64,000 nt of DNA from Culex pipiens pallens (Eukaryota; Arthropoda; Insecta; Diptera; Culicidae): NCBI RefSeq assembly GCF_016801865.2, contig NC_068938.1, forward strand, positions 190,198,476 to 190,262,475, in the 5' to 3' direction. Numbering within the stretch: the stretch's first letter is position 1; each line of letters begins with the position of its first letter. Positions 11,101 through 19,812 of the stretch are shown piece by piece. Made by a program: the position numbers and the translations under genes. The notes under the pieces are model-generated. The model searched no databases. It was given only the letters and a program-made list of their open reading frames with translations, and was not told the DNA's origin.

Positions 11101-14100
11101 AAAAAGTTCTTTGACTTCGTTTCAACGTTTCAAATTTGTTTATATCATCATTCGGGTTAATTACAATTTTCTGAGCCATTTGTTCTCCAATTGAAGTGAA
11201 ATAATTATTGAATTCGTTCACGATTTCTTGTTTTTCTGATATTTTTACTTGTTGGCCAGAAGGAAGAGTTTGGGTCATTTCAGATGGTGAGTTGAATTTT
11301 TTATTACGCCCTAAGACATTATTAATATTATTCCAAATTTCTTTTGTGTTCTTGGCATTTGCAAATTTGTTAATGTAGTACTTTTTGTTCAATGTGTCGT
11401 TATAATTTTGAATTCTTTCAGTTAGATTCTGTATTTTTATGTCAATATTATCAGTATTTTTACCTAGTGAAACAAACTTCTTTCTTTTTTTTCTTAGATT
11501 TTTCGATGAATTCAGCAAAGTTTTTAAACCATCAGTCATCCAAGGACAGATTTCTGATGGTTTTGACTTTAGTTCGATTTGTGTCGTGCATTCTGTTAAA
11601 GTTCTGTTAAGAGTCGAAAGGAAATAATTGTAAAATTCATTAGGATCATCATAATTGCCCATGTAGGTTGGATTAAATCGTAGTTCAAGAAGTTGCTCTA
11701 ATCTACAATAATTGATGTGTTGTTTAAATTTAGGTGTGTTTGGTAATAAATGAGGAGAAAATGGAACTAAAGTAACAATAAAATTATGATCACTGTCAGG
11801 ATTATGGATGGTATCATTAATGATTGAAAAATGTTCAGTATAATTAAATGCTACATGATCAATAATTGAGTTACTGGATGGTCTAGTTATGTTTGTGTTA
11901 GTTATCGAAAAACCGAATGATGATAAGATATTTAAATAATCGTTTAATTTAGTAGAAGAGGATTTAGTATCTATGTTTATGTCGCCTACGAGTATGTGTA
12001 AGGAGTTACTTGAAGATAATGTACTTTCTAAATGGTTGAAAAAATCAGTTAAAATACTATCATCTGGTGGCCTATAATAAGAAGAAACAAGAAGAGATTT
12101 ATCGTTATCACTAAAAATTTTAATTTGAATGAAATTTATCGAGTTATTTGCAGAGACTATTTCTGAACTATTGATAATTGAAAAGTTGAGTTTTTTAAGC
12201 ACAAACACAGCTAGACCGCCCCCTCTACCATCTTTACGACAAGAAAAAGTTGATTCGTAACCATCAATATCGTATAGTTGAACTAAATCAACGGAAACCC
12301 ATGTTTCACTCACAACAAGCACATCTGGTTTACGTGGCAACTTGTGAAGAGCAAATTTAAGCTTATCAAAACGGTTAATATTACTTATACTTCTAGCATT
12401 TACTTGAACAAAAAGAAAACCCGCAAAATCGGAAATGTCCCGATCATATCCGTCAACACTAGGAAACAAAAAATTAGATGACTCAAAATCCTGATCAATT
12501 AAGTTCTCAAAATCTTCCATAAATTACGAGCAGTTAATTTTCCGATTCAATTACCTCACTCAAGTCTGGGTGGCCGTTGTCCTCGCGCGTGCACAGGATG
12601 AACTCGATTTCATCGACGTCCTTCGAGTCACCCACACGGAACGGCTTCTTGGACTCCGGATGACTGATCCAGGTGGAACCTCTGTAGAACCACGGACGCT
12701 GCAGACCCAATTTCGTCAGATCCCAGGCCTTGTTGTGAAGCTGCAACTTCTCCGGCGTGAGGTGATCCTGCACAAGAATGAACTTGCTTTTGGATCGAAC
12801 GTTCACGTCGCGCGGGGTCAGTGGCTTCTTGATTGACCGCACACACTTGATGAACCGGTTCTTGTCCTCAACGCGCCAAAACTTGACCAGAACAGCGTCC
12901 GTATGCTGATTCTTCTTGAACACCAGGGGGCGCACTTCCTTGACGTCTGGTGCTTCGAAACCAGTAGCCTTACAGACGTTCTGGAACACTTCCCGGTGTT
13001 GCTCCGGGCGTTCCAGCTTGAACCCTTTGATCAAGATCTCGTCCTGCAGCTGCGCCTGCTTGAGATCCGCGATCTCCTGCTTGAGGAGACGGTTCTCGGC
13101 GGTGACAGCGTCCACGCGATGGGAAAGCTTCAACAGGTTGCCCTGAAGGTCCTTGTTGAGTTTTTCCAACTCGTCGAGCTTGCACAGCTTTGCCGAAATC
13201 TCCTGCAGCTGCTGGGAGATGGCCTCCTGGTCGATTTGCGGCTTGCTGGTTTTTCCCGCCTTGCTGTTCACCGATCGTCTGCTCGTCATCCTAACCTCAA
13301 ACTTGCCGCTGAGGACGTCGCAAAAAATGGGGATGTTTTTGTCCTGGTGGAACCGGTGTCGTTCAACCCCCACTTGTCCCGATCCGTAGATGACCTCCGA
13401 CGGCCGGAAATATGAAAATAAAGGAGATAAAACGCGAAAAACGTTAATAAATTAACGATGCTTGAGGAGCAAAACAAAAGCTGACCTTTCCGTTGCAGTG
13501 TTGCCAGAATTATGTTATGAAACCCTTATGCAAAAATGGATTTTTCAAGAAGATTCCATAACACTTTCTGTTATTTTAACAATATTTGTTATTGAAATGG
13601 CATGAATTTTGTTATTACCGTCTGCCCGGGATAGTCTTTATGTTTTTGACTAAGCTCGGCGAACATTGATTTGATTTTTTTTTTAATTTTAAATCTAGTT
13701 GATAAAAATATTTTCTGAATTTCAAAATAATAAAGTTTCATAAAGTTTCTACCAATTTTAAATATACGAAATAAAATCCATTTCCGATTTCATGGAGAAT
13801 TGCTCAGGCCGAAAACGGTAAAAAACAACTGCGATTTATGATTTTGTCATTTTATTGGGTAATAGTTACATTTAAGTGTGAACAACAAGTCAGAAAATAA
13901 TAAAATTTACGGAAAGAAATTCAAAACTAGCTTTAACATGAAAACGGAACATTTTATCAAAAATAATCTAAAGTACCGTCATCAGGGGTCTATTGGTGAG
14001 ATTGTGTCTAACAAAAATGCTGAAATTTGTATGACCCGGACTCACCCCCCACATTCAACGCCATCCTTGATGATGATACTTTTCAATTGAAATTTTAATT

Positions 14101-16684
14101 TTGTTTAAAAAATGATTTTCAATCATATTTTTCGTAAAGTAGCTAAAAGTGTCTCTTAAACCAGGTGTTGCACCATCACGCACTGGGTCTTTTTAAGTAG
14201 AGGAAATTCTCGTATGTTTGGCAGGTTAAGCACTCGCTCCTAATTCCATCCAATTTGCTGATTTTCACTATTTAAACAACTAATTTTGCAAAACTTTTGA
14301 TAGAAACTTGCTTGCTCAATTCTCTTTGAGCAATTTATCACTCGATTTCAGTTGAAAACGCTTTTAATTAGCTTTAATTGAATGTCAAAGTTCTGACCTG
14401 CCAACATTAGAGGCACGCTGGAATTAGATGCCGTTCCCCTACCCTCAACACAATCAAAATATTTAAAAATTATAAAATAATAAAAGTTGTTGATAGTTAA
14501 TCTAGCCATCAATATAAATAGGAAAAAAAACAAGATTATATTCGAAAAGTAACACTAATGTAATGATTTTAATCGTTCTACATTTGCGCTTCCAAATAAG
14601 TTATGTGCAAACAGTGTTGTCTTTCCCAGTTCGCCTCCTTTTTGATTTAAAAATTAGATAAATAGGGCCTTAAAGCCCCATGTAAATATTTATGTAGGGG
14701 AGAGTGGGGAGACTTGATCCCCTTTTTATGTATCGCACATAACTCTGTCAATTTCTCACAAAACTATGATCTTTTTGCGTGAATTGAAAGCTTAAACATT
14801 CAACTATGTTTGGCTAATAAGGGTATTTCATCAGATAAATTCTTCGAATCATGCCAAGCGTTTTAAACAAATATTTTAAACCGGCATTTTCAAAATGTTG
14901 GGGGTAATTTGATCCCCCTTACAACATTTTGAAGAAATCTTAAGCAAAATGTTTTTTACTCATCCAAACTTTTAATTTTCTATAAGTTACAGCAATTTAA
15001 CATTAAACCTGTACGTTTGTGTTCAAAATATAACAAGTTTAGCATGCAAAATATTTAAAAACTTAAAATTTTCTTTTTTTAGACCAAATTTGAGCATACT
15101 TACAAAAGCTGGTAATTTTTGTTTACAAAACTTTTGATAAATGGTTCAAACTGCAGTAAGTTATGTACAACTATACTAAAGGAAACTATGTACGAAAACC
15201 CAGCCCAATTATTTAATCTTGAGGATTCCAGTGAATGTAAAAATGCAGAGATCAAGTCTCCCTAAACACACTTTTTTAAACAATTGATTGTAAAAATATT
15301 ATGACGATAAATTTAAAGTCAAATGCGTAAGGGTTTTGGAGTTGATATGTTTATCAAACAATTCATGTATAAAAAATATTTTTTGAACAACTTTTGAGTG
15401 CTTTCTATACTTATCAAAACAAAGAAAAAAGATCTCTTGGAAGTTTTTTGCACACTTTTTAGAAAAATGTGTGTAACTCAATCTAAACATTTTTTATTTT
15501 TTTTTTCATTGTTTTCTACAATGAGTTTTAGTCAATTTCGCACAACTTTCTAGAACAAAGCTAATTGTTTTACCCACATGCTGACGAGATACAGGCTTGG
15601 GATCAAGTGTCCCCGGGGATCAAGTCTCCCCACTCTTCCCTACAATTGAACCAAACACGATTAAAAACCAATTCTGATCACTCTTTTCATATTATTGAAA
15701 AAAAAAACACAAACACAAAAGACAACATTTTTTTTATGGATCATTTATGGTCCCTTTGGAATGAGCAATCAAGTAGGACCTTTTCTGTCAAGAACGGTTG
15801 CGAAGTTTATTTATAATTTGATTTAAAAATCCATTTTAAGCCCTTTGCGGTCGTAAGAAGGGTCATTGTACTCAGAAAAATTAACTTTATCGTTGTGAAC
15901 AATAATATCAGCAATTTAAGCTTAATTTTAAGACCAGCTCGTTCGTTCATGTAGAAGTATTAGGGTGTTTCAACCAAAACTAAAAGTTCTCAGATCACGG
16001 CAAACCGAGGTTCCCTTTGTAGAGGATACCCATAGGGACTCTCATGCCAAATATCAGCCCATTTGGTTGAGAATTGGACTGTCCCCAGCGAGTTGAAATT
16101 TACAAGGAAATTTCTATGGGATTTTTGTGCTTTTCGTTCAATCGATCCTACTAAAGAACCTGGAGCCAAGAGCCAATCGAGCGAAATCCATTGTCTTATG
16201 CTCGATTGGTACGTCCGTTTGACAGTTCTCGTGCTTCGATTGGTACTTTTGGTTTGAGATGGCCGTTCTCTAATAAGCTCCAGGCTCTCTAGAACCTACA
16301 GGTCAAGGGACAACATGGATTCACTCGGAATAAAGACAGGTGTTTAGGGCATACACTCAAGTTTCACAAACAAAAGTAATAAAATATAGGTACTTCCTGA
16401 ACCAAGAAATATAAAAAAAAAATATAAAAAGACCTTTAGAGCGTGATGCTCAGCATGAAACCAACCTCAAACGATATCACTCCCTTGCTGCCATACTTGT
16501 TGAACAAATACTTCAGGAACTTATTCTCTGCAGCTGACCCTGCTCCTGCGCCAACCGATCCACCCGATACCGTCGTCGGATGCTCTCGGTGTTCTGCACT
16601 ACCATCCACACCACTTCCGGCTACCATCACCAGCTGAACACAACTCAACGCTAGCAGCGCCCTCAACACTCTTCTCCGATTCAT
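2190..16684 (-). CDS. LIV-1 subfamily ZIP zinc transporter (SLC39A), six exons
   Basis: The coding exons on the minus strand are 16684-16466, 7286-6800, 3765-3403, 3340-3186, 3127-2515 and 2455-2190. Every intron is GT-AG, phases agree, and the sum is 2103 nt (700 aa plus TAA). Exon 1 starts MNRRRVLRALLALSC, a likely signal peptide, and ends NKYGSKGVISFE, joining exon 2 GLEHLMHSLGL; this is the conserved LIV-1 N-terminal block. Exon 3 carries an Arg/His/Glu-rich stretch and the LIV-1 motif CPALL. Exon 4 gives the first two membrane segments. Exon 5 opens HLLPHALITHGD and contains the His-rich cytosolic loop and both metal-site helices, HNVTDG at about residues 548-553 and HELPHELGD at about 577-585. 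Exon 6 gives the last two to three segments. The family moves zinc (also Fe or Mn) into the cytosol. The Drosophila relatives are foi and Zip71B; I cannot choose between them. Transcript ends are unknown. Confidence 0.93.
5315..5512. mobile_element. Foldback MITE, 194 bp, with TA target duplication
   Basis: The terminal 27 nt on each side are exact inverted copies (tatccaggtttttaagcg... mirrored by ...cgcttaaaaacctggata). The inner part also pairs, for example gtcaaaatcacgcagt against actgcgtgattttgac. Taking TA at 5315-5316 and 5511-5512 as the target duplication gives an element TCCAGG...CCTGGA of 194 bp. It has no coding capacity, so it is a non-autonomous DNA transposon. The superfamily is not identifiable beyond the TA target. 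Confidence 0.8.
5785..6090 (+). mobile_element. SINE-like / retroposon-derived repeat
   Basis: The 5' part (atatcatcgttgatcgaaag, then gaactgcaggcttcttgg) recurs inside the retroposon at 19813-20881. A tRNA-like box B (ggggttaaaatcccgactcgg) sits at about 5947-5967. The 3' part (tatcctctcgta...cccagttctgggtgta) recurs at about 26038-26072. The segment therefore looks like a composite pol III-type retroposon. Its borders are approximate. Confidence 0.5.
7287..8903. other. ZIP intron 1, 3' portion
   Basis: This is non-coding. It begins (minus-strand 3' end) with a pyrimidine-rich tract and the acceptor CGTTTCCAG. About 8280-8640 resembles the foldback family seen at 24270-25390 (shared wording such as the cttatgatcgattt / gtgtc block). 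No gene was seen. Confidence 0.55.
9530..12520 (-). CDS. ORF2: AP-endonuclease / reverse transcriptase polyprotein
   Basis: This is 996 aa from ATG at 12520 to a stop at 9530. The N-terminal APE-type endonuclease shows N41 (VNARS), E72 (SETW), GRGGG at 98-102, GDIN at 179-182 and SDHN at 243-246, so its catalytic set looks complete. A linker follows. The reverse transcriptase runs from about residue 535, with YRPIS near 554, FLDLSKAFD at 623-631 (first catalytic Asp), GVPQGSVLGP from 681 and FADD at 712-715 (catalytic Asp pair). The C-terminal part is a thumb-like, basic region. I see no RNase H domain and no Cys/His knuckle. The protein nicks the target and primes cDNA synthesis. It begins 13 nt after the ORF1 stop. 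Confidence 0.95.
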   Translation of the reverse strand: MEDFENLIDQDFESSNFLFPSVDGYDRDISDFAGFLFVQVNARSISNINRFDKLKFALHKLPRKPDVLVVSETWVSVDLVQLYDIDGYESTFSCRKDGRGGGLAVFVLKKLNFSIINSSEIVSANNSINFIQIKIFSDNDKSLLVSSYYRPPDDSILTDFFNHLESTLSSSNSLHILVGDINIDTKSSSTKLNDYLNILSSFGFSITNTNITRPSSNSIIDHVAFNYTEHFSIINDTIHNPDSDHNFIVTLVPFSPHLLPNTPKFKQHINYCRLEQLLELRFNPTYMGNYDDPNEFYNYFLSTLNRTLTECTTQIELKSKPSEICPWMTDGLKTLLNSSKNLRKKRKKFVSLGKNTDNIDIKIQNLTERIQNYNDTLNKKYYINKFANAKNTKEIWNNINNVLGRNKKFNSPSEMTQTLPSGQQVKISEKQEIVNEFNNYFTSIGEQMAQKIVINPNDDINKFETLKRSQRTFFLNPTNETEIENLINSFSNNTASGFDKISAFLLKKLSHVVSPILSNIFNLCMSQGIYPDKLKIARVTPVFKAGSPSLFNNYRPISVLSVLNKIFEKILFNRLTIFLNSNNFLCPQQYGFREKSSTSNAVIDLVNKIQLNLDNRDDVLGLFLDLSKAFDTVDRKILIDKLRYAGVRGIALDLFTSYLSNRAQFVCIDGIHSLLTLVNVGVPQGSVLGPLFFIIYLNDFSLLPLKGDLRLFADDSSLFYNNKSTNMNDLNLRDDLTIVIEYFRLNKLTLNINKTNIINIKNSSRSIPNSLSLTTSKFPDLEVVSDTKYLGIILDNRLNWSAHINALILKLHKITGIIFKIKHKLPQKVLFLIYHSLFHSILSYVTAVWGNACGLLINKLQVAQNRILKIILNLPIRSHTVDLYVKNNILPVRGIYVFQVCSFIYLCLNNKTHSNTKFVRSNHQYGTRYHDLLNRPNVTTVPGERSINFNGAQLYNYFNNRFGKSSSLNIFKNQLKQCLSRPDIIEKLLKSVNIFA
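12534..13289 (-). CDS. ORF1: coiled-coil nucleic-acid chaperone-like protein
   Basis: This is 251 aa starting MTSRRSVNSKAGKTSK. The same frame opens further upstream, but only a GTG (13373) is available there, so the ATG at 13289 is preferred. A basic N terminus is followed by a strong heptad coiled coil at about residues 24-82 (ISQQLQEISAKL to LKQAQLQDEIL). After it come an RRM-like stretch and the block VQDHLTPEKLQLHNKAWDL with WFYRGSTWI, which resembles the FP-type C-terminal domain found in many insect LINE ORF1 proteins. There is no CCHC knuckle. Such proteins trimerise and coat the element RNA. Confidence 0.85.
   Translation of the reverse strand: MTSRRSVNSKAGKTSKPQIDQEAISQQLQEISAKLCKLDELEKLNKDLQGNLLKLSHRVDAVTAENRLLKQEIADLKQAQLQDEILIKGFKLERPEQHREVFQNVCKATGFEAPDVKEVRPLVFKKNQHTDAVLVKFWRVEDKNRFIKCVRSIKKPLTPRDVNVRSKSKFILVQDHLTPEKLQLHNKAWDLTKLGLQRPWFYRGSTWISHPESKKPFRVGDSKDVDEIEFILCTREDNGHPDLSEVIESEN
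13631..16465. other. ZIP intron 1, 5' portion
   Basis: This is non-coding. Apart from the TA-flanked MITE at 14697-15640, positions ~14580-14696 and 15643-15950 are one diverged repeat that matches 24600-24960 in inverted orientation. No exon-like frame was seen. The minus-strand donor is GTTGGT at 16465. Confidence 0.65.
14697..15640. mobile_element. TA-flanked MITE, 944 bp (gatcaagtctcccc family)
   Basis: The left end GGGGAGAGTGGGGAGACTTG and the right end, mirrored as GGGAAGAGTGGGGAGACTTG, form 26-bp terminal inverted repeats. TA is duplicated at 14695-14696 and 15641-15642. A paralogous empty site is visible at about 24860-24880 (minus strand), where the same repeat reads straight through atgtacaac. 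The interior repeats the terminal motif (ttgatccccctt near 14910, gatcaagtctccc near 15250, gatcaagtgtcccc near 15601). It has no transposase and is a Tc1/mariner-style non-autonomous element. Confidence 0.88.
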
Positions 16685-18544
16685 GGTTTTGTTGGTTGGT
16701 TTAGTCGTTTTTTATTCTAAGTAATTTTGGCAGTGGTTTCCTGACTTTGAACTTTTCAGTACGAAACACGGTGATTTCGCCAAACTACATCACAGAGAGT
16801 TTATTTTCTGGTGATTTCTGATGATAAATCTCTTCCTCAAGGTATACAACCAATTAACACCTTCGCGCCAGCGTAGTTTGCGTCGTATGCAGTTTCGAGC
16901 TTGATGTTATAAGTCTGTTATGTTACTCTCTGTTATGATTGCAAACACTTTTTTTCCAAAACACTACCGGTCACTGCATGCAATCAATGCTTCACATTAC
17001 CATGTTGCTCAACCATGTCGTCGCACTGGAATGCTTTTATGTACGTACACTTTCATTGTGGAGTTGAGCTGAATCGCGGCGCGTTGAATCAACAACAACT
17101 GAGTTAATAAAAACCGGTAAAACACTAAAATAGAACACTTTTTTTCTCCAACCACGCGCCACCCTAAAATAACTTTTCAGTGTGACAGTTTTTCGCGACG
17201 ATCACCCTTCCTCACGTGCGTTCCCACACTTGCGGTGATCCCTGTAGTACCCGACAACTGGCAGACCAGATGCTACCACTTTGACGCGACGATCGCTACT
17301 GACGGTGCCGTTGGACACCGGAGCCGTTGATATCCAAAAAAGCGCTCGACGGTCCGCACCTTGCGTCAACCCTAACGCAACGGTTTCTCCATTGTTTTTG
17401 CCCTGTTGGCTCTACACCATAAACTGAGGATCAACGAAGATCGCTTCAACCCAAAAGGGTCGACATTGGGGTCTTAAGTGAGGATCAACAAGCCACTTAA
17501 GCTTTGAGCTGAGTCACCTAAATTGCCCATAACTACAGGTAGGCCGAATAAAGCCACTTTCACCCTGGATGCGACAAGTGTGATCTCGTGATACCGGAAC
17601 GGAACAGGACAGTCATCTCTGTGGACACAGAGCAGAGCATGAGGAAGAGAGCTAGCATTCGAGAGCTTAACAGAGATAATGATGGACTTGATGAGATAAA
17701 GAGGTATATGGGGAGAGGGAGAGATAGTGTGAGGGGATTATTCAAATTGACGTGGTGACCTGGAAGCTGCGTGCAGAGTGTGAGAGAGAGGACAGACAGG
17801 GTAGAGATATGAGAACTGAGGGTTGTTCTGCGATATGTGGAGAGGTAAAACATGTGTGAAACAAAGGGAAGAATAATAAACTTGGCGAGTCATGGTTGGC
17901 GAGAAAGATGGTAGAATAAGGGAGTTTAGTGGGTCACAACTATTTTTTGGAGAAATGTTTCTTCTTTGTTTTATTTTGATATATCGATGCTTGTGTGATA
18001 TCTTGGTAACATGGTAATATTACATCTAGAAAGGGATACATCTTTTATGTCAGAAAATTTTTGTAATTTTGCCACTTTTCGCTTTTCAGTCTAAATTGAG
18101 GTAAAGTTGCTTCATAAAAGAGGTAACATTCAACCTTCCAAATTTACACAATTTTTTACTATGTAGATAGTAATTTTTCATTATGTTGATCTCAAGCAAA
18201 AGGTTACCTTTAGTACCGAATTTATACCCAAAATTTGATAATTTGTTTTTGACCAGAAATTTTCTAAAAATCATCACATTTTCAGCAAATTGACGTTGTT
18301 TTTAAATGTTTTATTGAATGCTTTTTTCCATCCTAAATTTTACCAATTCAATTTAAACAATTTTGTTACACTATTTGAACAAAAAAGTACTTAAATTTCA
18401 TTAAAAACCTTGTATTTCCTTAATTTTTTTTGTTAAAATGGGTAAAACATTTTATTTAAAGGTGGGCAAATGGTTTATGGTTTATGGTTTTTATAGCACT
18501 TTCATAAGGCTGGTACAAATTCCACCCCCCGATAGTCAAACAAT
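16685..18544. other. Upstream flank of the ZIP gene, no gene seen
   Basis: This should contain the 5' UTR and promoter of the minus-strand ZIP gene. GC content rises around 16860-17500, consistent with a promoter or untranslated exon, but no TATA box or splice junction could be assigned with confidence. Positions 17560-17850 are purine-rich (gagagagagg runs). The remainder is AT-rich. Confidence 0.45.
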
Positions 18545-18990
18545 CCCGAACAGACGGTAATAACTAAATTCATGCCATTTCAATAACAAATACTGTTAAA
18601 ATAACAAAAACTGTTATGGAATATTCTTACAAAATCCATTTTTGCATAAGAGTTCAATAACAGTTTATGTTATCATAACAAAATTTGTTATTGGGTTGAT
18701 ATTGGTTGAAAGCCAAAACAACTTTGGAATAACATTTTTTGTTATGGAAGAATACCGCCAACTGTTATTGGGATGATCGGATTAGTTGTTAAAATAACAA
18801 AAAATAATAACAAAAATTTGTTCGAAGAATAACTGAAAATGTTATTTGTCTGTTATTACAATAACAATCCAATAACAAAAAATAATAACGACGAATAACA
18901 ATTCTTGTTATAAATAACATAAAATGTTATTGGCCTAGTATTTTCTAATATCAAAAAATGTTATTCCCAAGTTATTTCCGTCTGCTCGGG
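18545..18990. mobile_element. Uninterrupted copy of the cccgagcagacgg MITE, 446 bp
   Basis: The left end is cccgaacagacggtaataac; the right end gttatttccgtctgctcggg is its near-perfect mirror. The body contains many alternating TGTTAT and ATAACA motifs. It is the reverse complement of the copy at 8904-13630 and shows the structure before the LINE insertion. Confidence 0.85.
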
Positions 18991-19128
18991 ATCATAGAAA
19001 ATCAATAGTCGTTTGCTTTTACCTTCATGTGGAAGCTTTTCTTAAGATCTTTCGATTGATGTATAGACCGGCTGCAGTTTTTTACGTTTTATATCAACTT
19101 TTTAATGAAAAACATTGACCCATGAAAA

Positions 19129-19567
19129 CCACAAATTCGGAACACTTTTTTCTTACGGATGTAAACAAACTTTGGTTCTCTCCAGGAGTACATATTTTTA
19201 ACAAAATAATGACTTCACACACTGAAATCAATGAAACTCAAGCTTAGTGATGTTTTATACATGGTCTGATGAATCTTTTTTGTGGAAATTTCAGTTAAAT
19301 TCAGGTGTTACACAATTGTGGGAGGCACAACAACAACCCACAATTATGAAACAGGCAATTTGGAGGTAGTGTTTTGCTGCTCTGGATAAAATTGTCTTGA
19401 AATGAAGTTTTTGTCTAAAAAGTACTACTTTTACTAGTGAAATAGCCAGAGAATGTCCAAATAAAGGTCCTAAAAATAGTAGGGTCGACAGAAAAGCTGC
19501 ATTTGGCATGCTATTGACAAATTATCTCAAAAGTGTTCCGAATATGTGGGTGTTCCGAATATGTGGG
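19129..19567. mobile_element. MITE-like element with attcggaacact ends
   Basis: The left end ccacaaattcggaacacttt is mirrored by aaagtgttccgaatatgtgg on the right. The right terminal motif (tgttccgaatatgtggg) is present twice in tandem, at about 19534 and 19551. Length is about 440 bp and no coding capacity was seen. The target duplication is not clear. Confidence 0.7.
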
Positions 19568-19812
19568 ATGACTGATAAAATAAATGATAAGATTCGCTTG
19601 CAAGCCATAATCATGGCGGTATCTGTGTCAAGATTTGTACTCGAACATAAAATTTCGAATAATAAGACTTAAATCGAAAATAGCTACTAATTTTATGAAA
19701 TTGCATTTATTTCCGCTAAAATCAAACAAATGCTTATATTTCATTTTTGCGAACTCTTTTTTGAATTTAACATTCTGATTTAATCGATAAAGTTTATAAA
19801 TGCCAAAGTTTA

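Larger units (their letters stand above)
9223..13512 (-). mobile_element. Apparently intact non-LTR retrotransposon (CR1/L2 group), about 4.29 kb
   Basis: The element lies on the minus strand. Its 5' UTR is about 220 nt (13512-13290), followed by ORF1 (13289-12534), ORF2 (12520-9530), a 3' UTR of about 280 nt and a (CAAT)n tail at 9223-9242. The octamer tgttatga occurs directly on both sides (9215-9222 and 13513-13520) and may be the target duplication. Both ORFs are open throughout, so it is either recently active or recently inserted. It lies in ZIP intron 1 in the same sense as the host gene. The simple-repeat tail rather than poly(A), and the RT sequence type, point to the CR1/L2/Daphne-like group. 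Exact clade needs a tree. Confidence 0.88.
8904..13630. mobile_element. MITE-like element interrupted by a non-LTR retrotransposon
   Basis: The left end cccgagcagacggaaataac and the right end gttattaccgtctgcccggg are inverted repeats. Without the insert the element is about 430 bp and is full of short TGTTATT/AATAACA motifs that can pair with one another. A complete copy in the opposite orientation lies at 18545-18990, and aligning the two shows that 9223-13512 is extra DNA (the retrotransposon). The flanking dinucleotide is AT on both sides of both copies, so AT may be part of the terminal repeat or a target duplication. It has no coding capacity. Confidence 0.8.

Noticed and set aside
13290..13373. 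Longer N terminus for LINE ORF1
   Set aside because: It would need a GTG start. The ATG at 13289 precedes the basic tail and coiled coil.
17560..17853. Purine-rich stretch with a 97-codon frame on the minus strand
   Set aside because: Low-complexity Ser/Leu-rich translation with no motif; probably compositional.
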